From Comamonadaceae bacterium (GTDB taxonomy: Bacteria; Pseudomonadota; Gammaproteobacteria; Burkholderiales; Burkholderiaceae_C), in assembly GCA_947448735.1 (NCBI GenBank), contig CANFOS010000004.1:124001-188000 (forward strand): a stretch of DNA of 64,000 nucleotides. Reading direction: 5' to 3'. The position numbers and the translations under genes were made by a program. Within the stretch, counting starts at the first letter, position 1; the number at the start of each line of letters is the position of its first letter. This document shows positions 1-10,924 of this stretch, piece by piece. Under the pieces are notes generated by a model that was given only the letters and a program-made list of their open reading frames with translations, ran no database searches and was not told the DNA's origin.

Positions 1-2
1 CC

Positions 3-806
3 GGGGACAAGGAGCATCGCGTCACAACCATCAAAAAAGTGACGTCAGGCTCGACGCCTGAGATAGCCGAGGTTGTCGATGCCCTCTACAACGAAATTAT
101 TGTGGCGGGTACGCACAAGGCCAGCAGCATCAAGGTAGCTGAGGCTGCCAAGGTGATTGAGAACACCCAGCGTGATCTCAACATTGCGCTGATCAACGAG
201 CTGGCCGTGATCTTCAACAAGATGGGCATTGATACCGAGGCGGTATTGAAAGCGGCAGGCACCAAGTGGAATTTCTTGCCCTTCCGGCCCGGACTCGTCG
301 GCGGCCACTGTATCGGTGTGGATCCCTACTACTTGACGCACAAGGCTCAAGCCTTGGGTTATCACCCTGAAATCATATTGGCTGGACGTCGGCTGAACGA
401 CAGCATGGGCAGCTATGTGGTGGCCCAGTTTGTGAAGGCAATGACCAAAAAACGCATTCAGGTAGACGGCGCACGCATTCTGGTGATGGGTTTGACATTC
501 AAGGAAAACTGCCCTGATTTACGCAACACCCGGGTTGTTGATATCGTTGCCGAGTTGAAAGAATACAACTGCGAAGTCGATGTTTATGACCCCTGGGTCA
601 CGGCCGAAGAATCGGTTCACGAATACGGAATTTCCCCGGTCGCCACGGTGGATCCGGCAACCTACGACGGCATCATTCTGGCTGTGTCACACAACGAGTT
701 TCGTGCCATGGGCGCGGAAGGCATTCGGGCGCTTGGCAAGCCGGTGCATGTCCTGTATGACCTTAAATATGTGTTGACGGCCGAGGCGGTTGACCTGCGT
801 CTGTGA
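3..806 (+). CDS. Nucleotide-sugar dehydrogenase (UDP-GlcNAc/GalNAc 6-dehydrogenase, TviB/WbpA type), 5' end outside window
   Basis: Open frame from the window edge ([20 protein letters not shown]); motifs [19 protein letters not shown] and [17 protein letters not shown] are typical of the C-terminal half of UDP-sugar dehydrogenases. Confidence 0.9.
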   Translation, partial: GDKEHRVTTIKKVTSGSTPEIAEVVDALYNEIIVAGTHKASSIKVAEAAKVIENTQRDLNIALINELAVIFNKMGIDTEAVLKAAGTKWNFLPFRPGLVGGHCIGVDPYYLTHKAQALGYHPEIILAGRRLNDSMGSYVVAQFVKAMTKKRIQVDGARILVMGLTFKENCPDLRNTRVVDIVAELKEYNCEVDVYDPWVTAEESVHEYGISPVATVDPATYDGIILAVSHNEFRAMGAEGIRALGKPVHVLYDLKYVLTAEAVDLRL

Positions 807-1984
807 TGTTGCCTGTGGCCGCTGACATCGTGAACCATCGATCGGCTGATGCTGGCGTTCGCAAAAAACTGCTTTTCCTCGTCACTGAAGACTGGTACTT
901 TTGCTCGCACCGCCTACCCCCAGCGCGGGCTGCGCAGCAGGCCGGTTACGAGGTCATTGTGGCCACACGGGTTGGTAGTCGTGGCGCGGACATTGCTGCT
1001 GAAGGATTCAAGCTGGTGCCGATTGCCATGCAGCGGCGAAGCCGCAATCCTTTTCGCGAACTGGCAGCCATTGCACAAATCGTCAAGATCTATTGGCACG
1101 AACGGCCAGATATTGTTCATCATGTTGCGCTCAAACCCGTTTTGTACGGCTCTCTGGCCGCGTTCATGGTGCGCGGCCCTGTGGTGGTCAATGCGCTGGC
1201 TGGCATGGGGTTTTTATTCAGTTCCACCAGTCTCCTTGCAAGCGTGTTGCGCACGGTGGTATCACGGCTTTTTCGCCTGTTGCTGAACGCAGGCCGCAAT
1301 CTGCTGATATTGCAAAACCCCGACGATGAGGCCATGCTGGTCAACAGCGGACTGGTGGCGGCCAAACGGGTTCGACTGATTCGCGGGTCTGGCGTTGACA
1401 TTCAACGTTTTGTAGTCTCACCTGAAGTGCCAACAACGCCTGTCGTGATGTTGCCTTCACGCATGCTGTGGGACAAAGGTGTGGGCGAATTTGTGGAGGC
1501 GGCCCGTCTGCTGCGCGCAGGTGGCAGCGCAGCACGCTTTGTCTTGGTGGGCACTGGCGACCCGGAAAACCCGGCGTCCATTCCTGAAGGCCAGCTCAAG
1601 GCATGGCATGACAGTGGCGTGGTGGAGTGTTGGGGGCATCGCGGGGACATGCCTGCTACGCTGGCTCAGTCCCACATTGTTTGTCTGCCGTCCTATCGGG
1701 AGGGCTTGCCCAAAGTCTTGCTGGAGGCTGCAGCTTGCGGCAGGCCACTGGTTGCAACAGATGCACCCGGTTGCCGCGAAATCGTGCACGATGGTGAAAA
1801 CGGATTGTTGGTTCCTTTGCGCGACGCGGCCAGTTTGGCTGATGCGATCGGGCGCCTGCTGGCTGACGCAGATTTACGACGGACGATGGGACAAAAAGGT
1901 CGGCGGATGGTTGAGCTGGAGTTTTCTGAGGCAAAGGTTGCCCAGCAAACGCTTGCTGTGTACCGTGAGCTATGCCTGCCATGA
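803..1984 (+). CDS. Glycosyltransferase family 4 protein
   Basis: 393 aa; [35 protein letters not shown]4 signature; overlaps the upstream gene by 4 nt. Confidence 0.88.
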   Translation: MMLPVAADIVNHRSADAGVRKKLLFLVTEDWYFCSHRLPPARAAQQAGYEVIVATRVGSRGADIAAEGFKLVPIAMQRRSRNPFRELAAIAQIVKIYWHERPDIVHHVALKPVLYGSLAAFMVRGPVVVNALAGMGFLFSSTSLLASVLRTVVSRLFRLLLNAGRNLLILQNPDDEAMLVNSGLVAAKRVRLIRGSGVDIQRFVVSPEVPTTPVVMLPSRMLWDKGVGEFVEAARLLRAGGSAARFVLVGTGDPENPASIPEGQLKAWHDSGVVECWGHRGDMPATLAQSHIVCLPSYREGLPKVLLEAAACGRPLVATDAPGCREIVHDGENGLLVPLRDAASLADAIGRLLADADLRRTMGQKGRRMVELEFSEAKVAQQTLAVYRELCLP

Positions 1985-2976
1985 TCGCAACGACCACCCA
2001 TCAGCGCGTGCTGGTAACCGGTGCTTCGGGTTTTGTCGGGCGATGCCTGACAGGAACACTGGCGGCCGCCGGTCGGGATGTTCGTGTTGCGCTTCGCCAG
2101 TCGCCTTTCTTGCCCACGATCGAAAGGGCTGAGTCCGTGATGGTGGACGAGCTTCATGCGAAGACAGACTGGACGGCAGCTCTCAACAATGTTGTCAGCG
2201 TCGTTCATCTCGCCGCTCGCGTTCACGTGATGCAAGACACCGCATTGGATCCGCTGACCGAGTTTCGCCGTGTCAATGTCCAGGGCACCTTGCGTTTGGC
2301 TCAACAGGCGGTTGCTGCGGGTGTTCGCCGCTTTGTGTTTGTCAGCTCGGTCAAGGTCAATGGCGAGGGCAAACCTGCCGGTAGCCCCTACACCGCAGAC
2401 GACGTACCGGCCCCTGTTGATGCGTATGGCATTTCCAAACTCGAGGCTGAACAGGGACTGCTGGAACTGGCAGCGAGCACAGGGCTTGAGGTGGTCATCG
2501 TCCGGCCGGTGCTGGTTTATGGACCGGGCGTCAAGGCAAATTTCTTGAAGATGATGCAGTGGCTTGATCGCGGTTTGCCATTGCCGCTGGGAGCCATTGA
2601 CAATCGTCGCAGCCTGGTCGGTGTAGACAACCTGGTGAGCTTGATATTGACATGCCTTGAGCACCCGGATGCCGTCAATCAGGTGTTTCTGGCCAGTGAT
2701 GGAGAGGACTTGTCGACGACTGCCCTGATGCGCCGAACGGCCCTGGCGCTGGGCAAATCGGCTCGCCTTGTGCCCGTGCCCGAGTCTGCCTTGACCGCCA
2801 TTGCAGGCCTGCTCGGTAAAGGTGAGGTGGCGCAGCGGCTGTGCGGTTCACTGCAGGTGGACATCAGCAAAACGCGTCGTGTTTTGGACTGGACGCCGCC
2901 TTTGACTGTCGATGCCGGTCTGGCGCTGGTCGCTCAGGACTTTTTACGCCAAAAGCAAGCGCAGATGACCAAGTGA
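1972..2976 (+). CDS. NAD-dependent epimerase/dehydratase (UDP-glucose 4-epimerase-like)
   Basis: VLVTGASGFVGR Rossmann motif, YGISKLEAE (YxxxK); downstream of GT4. Start could be 1981. Confidence 0.87.
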   Translation: MPAMIATTTHQRVLVTGASGFVGRCLTGTLAAAGRDVRVALRQSPFLPTIERAESVMVDELHAKTDWTAALNNVVSVVHLAARVHVMQDTALDPLTEFRRVNVQGTLRLAQQAVAAGVRRFVFVSSVKVNGEGKPAGSPYTADDVPAPVDAYGISKLEAEQGLLELAASTGLEVVIVRPVLVYGPGVKANFLKMMQWLDRGLPLPLGAIDNRRSLVGVDNLVSLILTCLEHPDAVNQVFLASDGEDLSTTALMRRTALALGKSARLVPVPESALTAIAGLLGKGEVAQRLCGSLQVDISKTRRVLDWTPPLTVDAGLALVAQDFLRQKQAQMTK

Positions 2977-3948
<972 letters not shown>

Positions 3949-3953
3949 ACGGC

Positions 3954-4000
3954 GCGGCAAAACGGACCCGCCTGCCTGCCTGTGCGTGTGGTTTTGCCGC
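3954..4000 (+). terminator. Possible hairpin terminator downstream of argB
   Basis: 10-bp perfect inverted repeat gcggcaaaac ... gttttgccgc; long loop and no clear T-tract. Confidence 0.35.
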
Positions 4001-4103
4001 AGGAAAACTCGCATCGCCCGACCTGAAAAGCGTCATGGGCCTGTGAGAGAATCATTTGCATACGCTCTTAGCTGTTTGACACATCCTTAACTGCCCCACC
4101 ACC

Positions 4104-4748
4104 ATGTCCGACCTAGCGCTTGATGCCGATGCCCCCCAGCCGGATTTAACTGACTTGAGCGCCGCGCGCAAACGGCTCAAGCCTGGCGAGCGCCGCGTAC
4201 AAATTTTGCAGGCCTTGGCCACCATGCTGGAGCAGCCCGGTGCCGAGCGCATCACCACGTCTGCCCTGGCCGCCAGGCTGCAAGTAAGCGAGGCCGCACT
4301 TTATCGCCACTTCGCCAGCAAGGCGCAGATGTTTGAAGGCCTGATCGAGTTCATCGAGCAAAGCGTTTTTACCCTGGTTAACCAGATTGCCGAACGCGAG
4401 GTTGACCCCGCGATACGAGGTCGCCGCCTCGTGACGATGGTGCTGCAATTTGCCGAGAAAAACCCCGGCATGACCCGCGTGATGGTGGGCGACGCTCTGG
4501 TGTTTGAAAACGACCGCTTGCAAGCGCGCATGAACCAGTTTTTTGACAAGCTCGAATCCAGCCTCAAGCAAAGCCTGCGCGACGCGGCCACGGCCAGCGG
4601 CGCTGCCACCCCCACGGTGGATGCGCAAGTCCAGGCATCGGTGGCGCTTGCCTTCATGGTGGGCCGCTTGCAGCGCTTTGCCCGCTCAGGCTTCAAGCGC
4701 CTGCCGTCCGAGCATCTGGATGCGAGTTTGGCGACGATCCTCGGTTAA
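4104..4748 (+). CDS. slmA: Nucleoid occlusion factor SlmA, TetR family
   Basis: KPGERRVQILQALATMLEQPGAERITTSALAARLQVSEAALYRHFASKAQMFEGLIEFIE. Confidence 0.9.
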   Translation: MSDLALDADAPQPDLTDLSAARKRLKPGERRVQILQALATMLEQPGAERITTSALAARLQVSEAALYRHFASKAQMFEGLIEFIEQSVFTLVNQIAEREVDPAIRGRRLVTMVLQFAEKNPGMTRVMVGDALVFENDRLQARMNQFFDKLESSLKQSLRDAATASGAATPTVDAQVQASVALAFMVGRLQRFARSGFKRLPSEHLDASLATILG

Positions 4749-4773
4749 CCCGCGTGTCGCCAGAAATTTAACT

Positions 4774-4822
4774 GCTATTTAATTTATAGCGGATAGCCTA
4801 GGTATTTATTGGCCTGGAAGCC
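4774..4822 (+). repeat. About 49-bp two-hairpin dispersed repeat (family A)
   Basis: gctatttaatttatagcggatagcctaggtatttattggcctggaagcc; aligns with the other family A copies. Confidence 0.75.
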
Positions 4823-4852
4823 AATTTAATATCTGAAATCTTAAGGTAGTCT

Positions 4853-5761
4853 CTAACGGCCAGCGCCGTTTTCTGAAAACAGCTCGGCCATCGTCTGGCG
4901 CAGCCAGATGTTGCCTGCGTCGAGGTTGAAGCGTTCATGCCAGTGCTGCTTGACCTTGTAGGTCGGCAGCGGCAGGGGCGGCTCCAGCACCTTGACCTTT
5001 TCCTGCTCGGCCAGTGCCTGGCCCAGCTGGCGCGGCACAATCACCAAAAACTCGGTTTGCGCCACGATGCGTGCAACCCCCAGGTAGCTTGGCACGCGCA
5101 GCACAACGCGGCGCTCGACTTTGTTGCTGGCCAGCACCTTGTCCACAATCGAATGGCCTGTACCTGAGGCAATGACCAGAATGTGACTCTCGCCCGCGAA
5201 AGCCTTGCGCGTCAGTGTTGCGCCAATGCGGGGGTGCTCGCTGGCGGCAAGGCACACAAAGTCCTGTGCAAACAGGGCCTGCTGGTAAAACCCTGCTTCC
5301 AGGTCGGGCGTGAAGCCCACCGCCAGATCCACATCACCGGATGCCAGTCTGCGGCGGCTGTCGGGGGTCGTTTTTTCGGCTTCGATCACCAGACTGGGCG
5401 CTGTGGCCTGAAGATGGTTGACAAGCCGGGGCAGCAGCACGATTTCGCTGATGTCGGTCATGCAGATTCTGAACTCACGCGTGGCCTGCCTGGGCAAGAA
5501 AGCCTGGGCGGCACCGCGCGCTTTGTTCAGCCTGCCAAGCGCTTCAACCACATCGGGGTAGATCGCTTGGGCTCTGGGCGTGGGGGCCATGCCGGTGGCC
5601 GTGCGACAAAAAAGCGGGTCATCAAAATGCCGCCGCAGCTTGGTTAAAACCATGCTGGCACTGGCTTGCTCCATGCCAAGGGTTTGCGCCGCGCGCGAGA
5701 CGCTTTGGGTTTTGTAGACCTCAACGAACACGCCGAGCCAGTCCAGATCAAGCTTTGCCAT
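4853..5761 (-). CDS. LysR-family transcriptional regulator
   Basis: N-terminal wHTH LDWLGVFVEVYKTQSVSRAAQTLGMEQASASMVLTKLRRHFDDPLF; divergent from the mobA-like gene. Confidence 0.9.
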   Translation of the reverse strand: MAKLDLDWLGVFVEVYKTQSVSRAAQTLGMEQASASMVLTKLRRHFDDPLFCRTATGMAPTPRAQAIYPDVVEALGRLNKARGAAQAFLPRQATREFRICMTDISEIVLLPRLVNHLQATAPSLVIEAEKTTPDSRRRLASGDVDLAVGFTPDLEAGFYQQALFAQDFVCLAASEHPRIGATLTRKAFAGESHILVIASGTGHSIVDKVLASNKVERRVVLRVPSYLGVARIVAQTEFLVIVPRQLGQALAEQEKVKVLEPPLPLPTYKVKQHWHERFNLDAGNIWLRQTMAELFSENGAGR

Positions 5762-5778
5762 GGGGTCAGTGTATCTGC

Positions 5779-5797
5779 GTATATCAAAACAATATAC
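5779..5797. promoter_or_regulatory. Candidate LysR-type operator in the lysR/mobA divergent region
   Basis: gtatat-caaaaca-atatac imperfect dyad. Confidence 0.4.
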
Positions 5798-5873
5798 TGA
5801 ATATTTTAAATAGGGCTTTGACGAAATAGTCTGAGCCTGCGACAGTTGCACCCATCAAACTCAGGAGACAGGC

Positions 5874-7784
5874 ATGCAATTTCACCTCAACGGATTCAGA
5901 ACCGGCGACCCCACCGTTTTGGAGCCGACCGCTTCAGCGCAAGAAAATGGTGCCAGGCTGCCTGCCCAAGCGGATGTCCTGATCGTCGGCTGCGGCCCGG
6001 CCGGACTGACGCTGGCGGCGCAACTGGCGGCCTTCCCGGACATTCGTACTGTCATCGTTGAGCAAAAGCCCGGCCCTTTGCAGCTGGGCCAGGCAGACGG
6101 CGTGGCCTGCCGCACGATGGAGATGTTCGAGGCATTTGGCTTTGCACACAAAGTGCTCGAAGAAGCCTATTGGGTCAACGAAACCACCTTCTGGAAACCC
6201 AGCGAAGCAGACAGCAGCTGCATTGTGCGCAGCGGGCGCGTGCCTGATGTGGAAGAGGGCCTGTCACACATGCCGCATGTCATTCTCAATCAGGCGCGTG
6301 TTCATGATTTTTATCTGGAGAAGATGCAAAAATCAGCCGCGCGCCTGACGCCGCATTACAGCCGCCGCCTGGCATCGCTGGTGCGCGATGCGGATGACGC
6401 CAGCCCTTATCCGGTTGCCGCACAGTTCGAGCGGCAGGACGAGGGTCACCAGGGCGAGCTGGAAACCATTCGTACCAAATACGTCGTGGGCTGCGACGGC
6501 GCACGCAGCGGTGTGCGCCAGGCTATGGGCTTGTCGCTCAAGGGCGAGTCTGCCAACCACGCCTGGGGCGTGATGGACGTGCTGGTCAACACCGACTTCC
6601 CCGACCTGCGCTTCAAGTCGCTGGTCCAGTCGAGCACCGAAGGCAGTCTGTTGATCATTCCGCGCGAGGGCGGTTATATGGTCCGGATCTATGTGGAGAT
6701 GGACAAACTCGCTGAAAACGAGCGGGTTGCCGGACGCAACATCACGCTTGAACAATTGATCGCCGCAGCGCAGCGCATCTTTCACCCGTACAAGCTGGAC
6801 GTCAAAGAGGTGCCGTGGTGGTCGGTGTATGAAATTGGTCAGCGCCTGACCGATCGGTTTGACGATCTGAAACCCGAAGAAGTCGCCACCCGCCTGCCGC
6901 ACATCTTCATTGCTGGCGATGCTTGCCACACGCACAGCCCCAAAGCCGGGCAGGGCATGAATGTGTCCATGCAGGATGCGTTCAACATCGGCTGGAAGCT
7001 GGCAGCGGTGCTGCAAGGGCGTAGCCCGGCCAGCTTGCTGCACACCTACTCGGCAGAGCGACAAGCCGTGGCCAAGGAACTGATCGAGTTCGACCGCGAA
7101 TGGGCCGCCATGCTGAGCGACCGTGCCAGCAACGACGCCGCTGCGGTACAAAAGTATTTTGTGCAGCACGGCCGCTACACAGCGGGCACGGCGACGCATT
7201 ACAAGCCTGCCTTGCTGACAGGCTCGGGGTCGCATCAGGCTTTGGCGACAGGCCTGCAGATTGGCAAGCGCTTTCACTCCGCACCTGTGGTGCGCATGGG
7301 GGACGGCAAGCAGATGCAAATGGGCGCAGCTTTTTTAGCTGACGGTCGCTGGCGCGTACTGGCTTTTGCGGGCCAGGGTGATGCCGCTGCGCCCGATTCA
7401 CCCATCCACCGCCTGTGCAAATTTCTGCTGGCGTCGCCTGATTCCCCCCTCAAGCGCTTTACCCCTGCGGGTGCAGATGTCGACTCGGTCATTGATGTGC
7501 GCGCCGTGTTTCAGCAAAGCCACCACACGCTGGCCGTGACGGCGTTGCCTGAGCTGCTGTTCCCGCACAAGGGCCGACTCGGCCAGCGTGACTATGAAAA
7601 AGCTTTTTGCGCCATGGATGATGAGAGCCAAAACATCTACCGCATGCGCGGCATCGACCGCCAGCAGGGCTGCCTGGTGGTGCTGCGGCCAGACCAGTAT
7701 GTCGCGCAGGTCTTGCCGCTTGCCGATACCCAAGCACTGACCCAATTCTTCGCCGGCTTCATGCTGGACAGCTCGACCAAGTAA
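5874..7784 (+). CDS. mobA: FAD-dependent 3-hydroxybenzoate 4-monooxygenase (MobA-like)
   Basis: 636 aa; ADVLIVGCGPAGLTLAAQLAAFPDIRTVIVEQKPGPLQLGQADGVACRTMEMFEAFGF and FIAGDACHTHSPKAGQGMNVSMQDAFNIGWKLAAVL closely resemble Comamonas MobA as remembered. Confidence 0.82.
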   Translation: MQFHLNGFRTGDPTVLEPTASAQENGARLPAQADVLIVGCGPAGLTLAAQLAAFPDIRTVIVEQKPGPLQLGQADGVACRTMEMFEAFGFAHKVLEEAYWVNETTFWKPSEADSSCIVRSGRVPDVEEGLSHMPHVILNQARVHDFYLEKMQKSAARLTPHYSRRLASLVRDADDASPYPVAAQFERQDEGHQGELETIRTKYVVGCDGARSGVRQAMGLSLKGESANHAWGVMDVLVNTDFPDLRFKSLVQSSTEGSLLIIPREGGYMVRIYVEMDKLAENERVAGRNITLEQLIAAAQRIFHPYKLDVKEVPWWSVYEIGQRLTDRFDDLKPEEVATRLPHIFIAGDACHTHSPKAGQGMNVSMQDAFNIGWKLAAVLQGRSPASLLHTYSAERQAVAKELIEFDREWAAMLSDRASNDAAAVQKYFVQHGRYTAGTATHYKPALLTGSGSHQALATGLQIGKRFHSAPVVRMGDGKQMQMGAAFLADGRWRVLAFAGQGDAAAPDSPIHRLCKFLLASPDSPLKRFTPAGADVDSVIDVRAVFQQSHHTLAVTALPELLFPHKGRLGQRDYEKAFCAMDDESQNIYRMRGIDRQQGCLVVLRPDQYVAQVLPLADTQALTQFFAGFMLDSSTK

Positions 7785-7959
7785 ACAGCAAGACGAGCAG
7801 CTGAGAGAACTCAAAAAATATCATATGCTATTTATTCAGGAGCATACTAATCAGATAATACGGGAGCTATAGGCTTATTTTTAGCCTAAATGGCTTAAAA
7901 ATAGCTTAAAAATTCCTCAAAAAAGTCAAAACCAGCTCAGACGCGCCAGGTTGTCGGTG

Positions 7960-9042
7960 TCACAGTCGAACCCCGACCTTTCCAGCCGCTGCAACGATTT
8001 CTTGCCAGGTCTGCTCATCGACCTCAATGCCACCTGCCTCGCGCTCTATGCGCGCCAGGCGTTCAGCGTCACCAGACATTTGTACCGCATCAAAGCCGCT
8101 GGCGGCAGGGCTTTGCTTGACCCAGTCAATAAACGCGGCAGCTTCTTTGTCGAACGCGACCTGCGTGCCCAGCTTGGCCGGGTCAAGCAGGATGGTCAGC
8201 ATGCCGTTGACGACGGCTCGCTTGCCGCTGTCTGGCCCGCGCCAGGTACCGCCGCCTGTTAGCGCGCCGCCCATCAGCTCGCAGGCCACCGCCATGCCGT
8301 AGCCTTTGTGCTCGCCAAAAGTCATCAGCGCGCCCATCAGCCCGCCCGGCTGCGGCACGACCACAACGGCTGGGTTGGTGCTGGGTTTGCCTTGCTCATC
8401 AATGAGCAAGCCCGGCTTGACTCGCTGGCCCTGGTTGTGGGCGACACGCATTTTGCCGTGTGCCACCACGCTGGTCGCAAAGTCGAGAATGAAATGCGCC
8501 CCCCCGCTGCGTTCGCGGTCACGTCCCGCCATCGGGATGCCGACACAAAACGGGTTGGTGCCAAAGCGCCCATCGCTGCCGCCCCAAGGCGCAACCACCG
8601 GGCGTGACAGCACATTGACAAAATGAATCGACACCAGCCCTTGGGCGACTGCCATTTCAGCAAAGTGGCCAATACGGCCCAGGTGGTGTGCGTTGCTCAG
8701 GGCCATGATGCAACTGCCGTGCGTTTTGGCGCGGGCCATGCCGAGCGCCATGGCTTGGGTTCCCACCACCTGACCAAAGCCGCGCTGGCCGTTCAGCGTC
8801 AGCATGCTGCCGATATCCACCTCTGTGGCAACGGCAGCATTGGGGATCAAGCCGCCTTCCAGCACGGCATCCACATAGCGCGGCAGCATGCCGATGCCAT
8901 GGGAGTCATGACCGCTCAGATTGGCCATGACCAGGTTGCTGGCGACGGTTTCAGCTTCTTGTCTGGAGGAGCCACAAGCGATGAATACAGCAGTTGCTTG
9001 CGTGCGAAGAGAGGCGGCTTCAAATGTGTTTGACATGTTCAA
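7960..9042 (-). CDS. Ldh family (malate/L-lactate dehydrogenase type 2) oxidoreductase
   Basis: SGHDSHGIGMLPRYVDAVLEGGL motif; 360 aa. Confidence 0.88.
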   Translation of the reverse strand: MNMSNTFEAASLRTQATAVFIACGSSRQEAETVASNLVMANLSGHDSHGIGMLPRYVDAVLEGGLIPNAAVATEVDIGSMLTLNGQRGFGQVVGTQAMALGMARAKTHGSCIMALSNAHHLGRIGHFAEMAVAQGLVSIHFVNVLSRPVVAPWGGSDGRFGTNPFCVGIPMAGRDRERSGGAHFILDFATSVVAHGKMRVAHNQGQRVKPGLLIDEQGKPSTNPAVVVVPQPGGLMGALMTFGEHKGYGMAVACELMGGALTGGGTWRGPDSGKRAVVNGMLTILLDPAKLGTQVAFDKEAAAFIDWVKQSPAASGFDAVQMSGDAERLARIEREAGGIEVDEQTWQEIVAAAGKVGVRL

Positions 9043-9063
9043 TAGCTTTGTTTTAAGAAAAAA

Positions 9064-10590
9064 TCACATCACGGCGCCGACTTGCCACGGAACGAACTCG
9101 TTTTGCCCATAGCCGTGCTTTTCGCTTTTGCTCAGCTTTCCTGATGCCGTGGCCAGCACCATCTCAAAAATACGCTGGCCCATTTCTGCCACCGTGGCGC
9201 CGCCGTCAATGATCTCGCCGCAGTTGATATCCATGTCTTCTTCTTGTTTTTTCCACAAAGCGGTGTTGGTGGCCAGCTTCAGCGAGGGCGATGGCGCGCA
9301 GCCATAGGCAGAGCCCCGGCCGGTGGTAAAACAAATCAGGTTGGCGCCGCCCGCCACCTGACCGGTGGCACTGACCGGGTCATAGCCTGGCGTGTCCATG
9401 TACACAAAGCCATGCGCTTTGACCGGCTCGGCGTACTCACACACCGCCTGCAAATTGCTGGTGCCGCCTTTTGCCACGGCGCCCAGTGATTTTTCTAAGA
9501 TCGTCGTCAAGCCGCCCGCTTTGTTGCCGGGTGACGGGTTGTTGTTCATTTCACCGCCATTGATGTCGGTGTAGTGCTCCCACCACTTGATGCGTGCGAT
9601 GAGCTTGCTGGCAATCTCGGGGCGCACTGCCCGGCGGGTCAGCAAATGCTCGGCCCCATAAATCTCTGGGGTCTCGCTCAAGATCGCCGTGCCGCCATGC
9701 GCCACCAGCAAGTCGACCGCTGCGCCCAGCGCCGGGTTGGCGCTGATGCCCGAGTAGCCGTCAGAGCCGCCGCACTGCAGGCCAATGGTGATGTGCGCCG
9801 CGCTGCACGGCTCGCGCTGCACAGCGTTGGCGCGCGGCAGCATGTCCTTGATCAGCGCAATGCCTTTGGCCACGGTTTGGGCGGTGCCGCCTGTGTCTTG
9901 GATGCTGAAGACGCGCAGGTTCTCGCCTTCGGTCAAGCTGCCGTGCGCCAGCCAGGCGTTGATCTGGTTGGACTCGCAACCGAGCCCCACCACCAGCACG
10001 CCCGCAAAGTTGGGGTGGGTGGCGTAACCCGTCAGGGTGCGTTGCAAAATCTGCATGCCCAGACCGTCGGTGTCCATGCCGCAGCCGGTGCCGTGCGTCA
10101 GGGCCACCACGCCGTCGACGTTGGGGAAGTCTTTGAGTGCTGATGGGTTGTTGTGGCGTGAAAAGTGGTCGGCAATTGCCCTTGCAGCCGTGGCCGAGCA
10201 ATTGACGCTCGACAAAATACCGATGTAGTTGCGGGTGGCCACCCGGCCATCGGCCCGTTTGATGCCCATGAAGCTGGCTTCTAACTTGGCCGACTCAGGT
10301 TTGACATCTGCACCCACAGCGTAGTCGCGTGCAAAGTCGCCTTTGTTGTCACCCATATCCAGGTTATGGGTGTGCACGTGCTCACCTGCTGCAATTGGCT
10401 TGCTGGCAAAGCCGATGATCTGGTTGTAGCGGCGGACGGCATCGCCTGTGGTGAGCGTCTTGGTGGCTACTTTATGGCCTGGGGGAATCAGGCCTTTGGT
10501 GGTGAAGTCTTCTATTTTTGTGCCGCTGATGAGTTGTGTCCGTGCTATGACGACGTCGTCTGCAGCATGGAGTCTTATAAAAGGTGTCAT
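9064..10590 (-). CDS. UxaA family hydrolase / altronate-galactarate-type dehydratase (SAF + UxaA)
   Basis: GYVRADGRVATRNYIGIL-like motif, HGTGCGMD, GLQCGGSDGYSGISANPALG, NNNPSPGNKAGGLTTILEKSLG. Confidence 0.9.
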   Translation of the reverse strand: MTPFIRLHAADDVVIARTQLISGTKIEDFTTKGLIPPGHKVATKTLTTGDAVRRYNQIIGFASKPIAAGEHVHTHNLDMGDNKGDFARDYAVGADVKPESAKLEASFMGIKRADGRVATRNYIGILSSVNCSATAARAIADHFSRHNNPSALKDFPNVDGVVALTHGTGCGMDTDGLGMQILQRTLTGYATHPNFAGVLVVGLGCESNQINAWLAHGSLTEGENLRVFSIQDTGGTAQTVAKGIALIKDMLPRANAVQREPCSAAHITIGLQCGGSDGYSGISANPALGAAVDLLVAHGGTAILSETPEIYGAEHLLTRRAVRPEIASKLIARIKWWEHYTDINGGEMNNNPSPGNKAGGLTTILEKSLGAVAKGGTSNLQAVCEYAEPVKAHGFVYMDTPGYDPVSATGQVAGGANLICFTTGRGSAYGCAPSPSLKLATNTALWKKQEEDMDINCGEIIDGGATVAEMGQRIFEMVLATASGKLSKSEKHGYGQNEFVPWQVGAVM

Positions 10591-10635
10591 GGTGTTGAGT
10601 TTTTAAATTCAGGTTGCAGTTGGGTTCTATTGCTG

Positions 10636-10738
10636 GCCTGTGAGGCTGGGGTGAGTAGCTCCGCGAATGTCCCCCGCGCGGCCTAGGGCCGCAGCTCTTC
10701 CTTGATGTCGCTGCGCTACCCACCCCAGCCTCACAGGC
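10636..10738 (-). repeat. Structured element B1: 24-nt self-complementary arms around a 55-nt core
   Basis: gcctgtgaggctggggtgagtagc (10636-10659) pairs with gctacccaccccagcctcacaggc (10715-10738), 23/24; core 84% identical to B2. Confidence 0.9.
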
Positions 10739-10790
10739 TTGTTAACAGCGCATGTTTTTTGGGGCCGACGAACACCCACACTGCTCACAA

Positions 10791-10893
10791 GATCATGCCG
10801 ATGCGGTGCTTGGCGCAGCGGCATCAAGGAGGAGCTGTCGCCATAGGCGACGCGGGGGACAGCCGCGGAGCCAAGCACCGCGTCGGCATGATC
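10791..10893 (+). repeat. Structured element B2: same 55-nt core, opposite orientation, different 24-nt arms
   Basis: gatcatgccgatgcggtgcttggc (10791-10814) pairs with gccaagcaccgcgtcggcatgatc (10870-10893), 23/24. Confidence 0.9.
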
Positions 10894-10924
10894 CCAACCA
10901 AGGCATAACTCTTTCATGCAAAGG

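Noticed and set aside
1693-2664. 323-aa minus-strand ORF
   Set aside because: Antisense to the GT4 and epimerase genes, which have clear motifs.
7299-7306. Extra match to the GGGGGAC motif of the twin element core
   Set aside because: Isolated motif within mobA coding sequence; no arms or remainder of the core.
6333-7319. 328-aa minus-strand ORF
   Set aside because: Antisense to the mobA-like gene; no family signature.
7330-7380. cttttttagctgacggtcgctggcgcg... in mobA as a further family A repeat
   Set aside because: Lacks the paired 5' and 3' stems; segment encodes what looks like ordinary MobA sequence.
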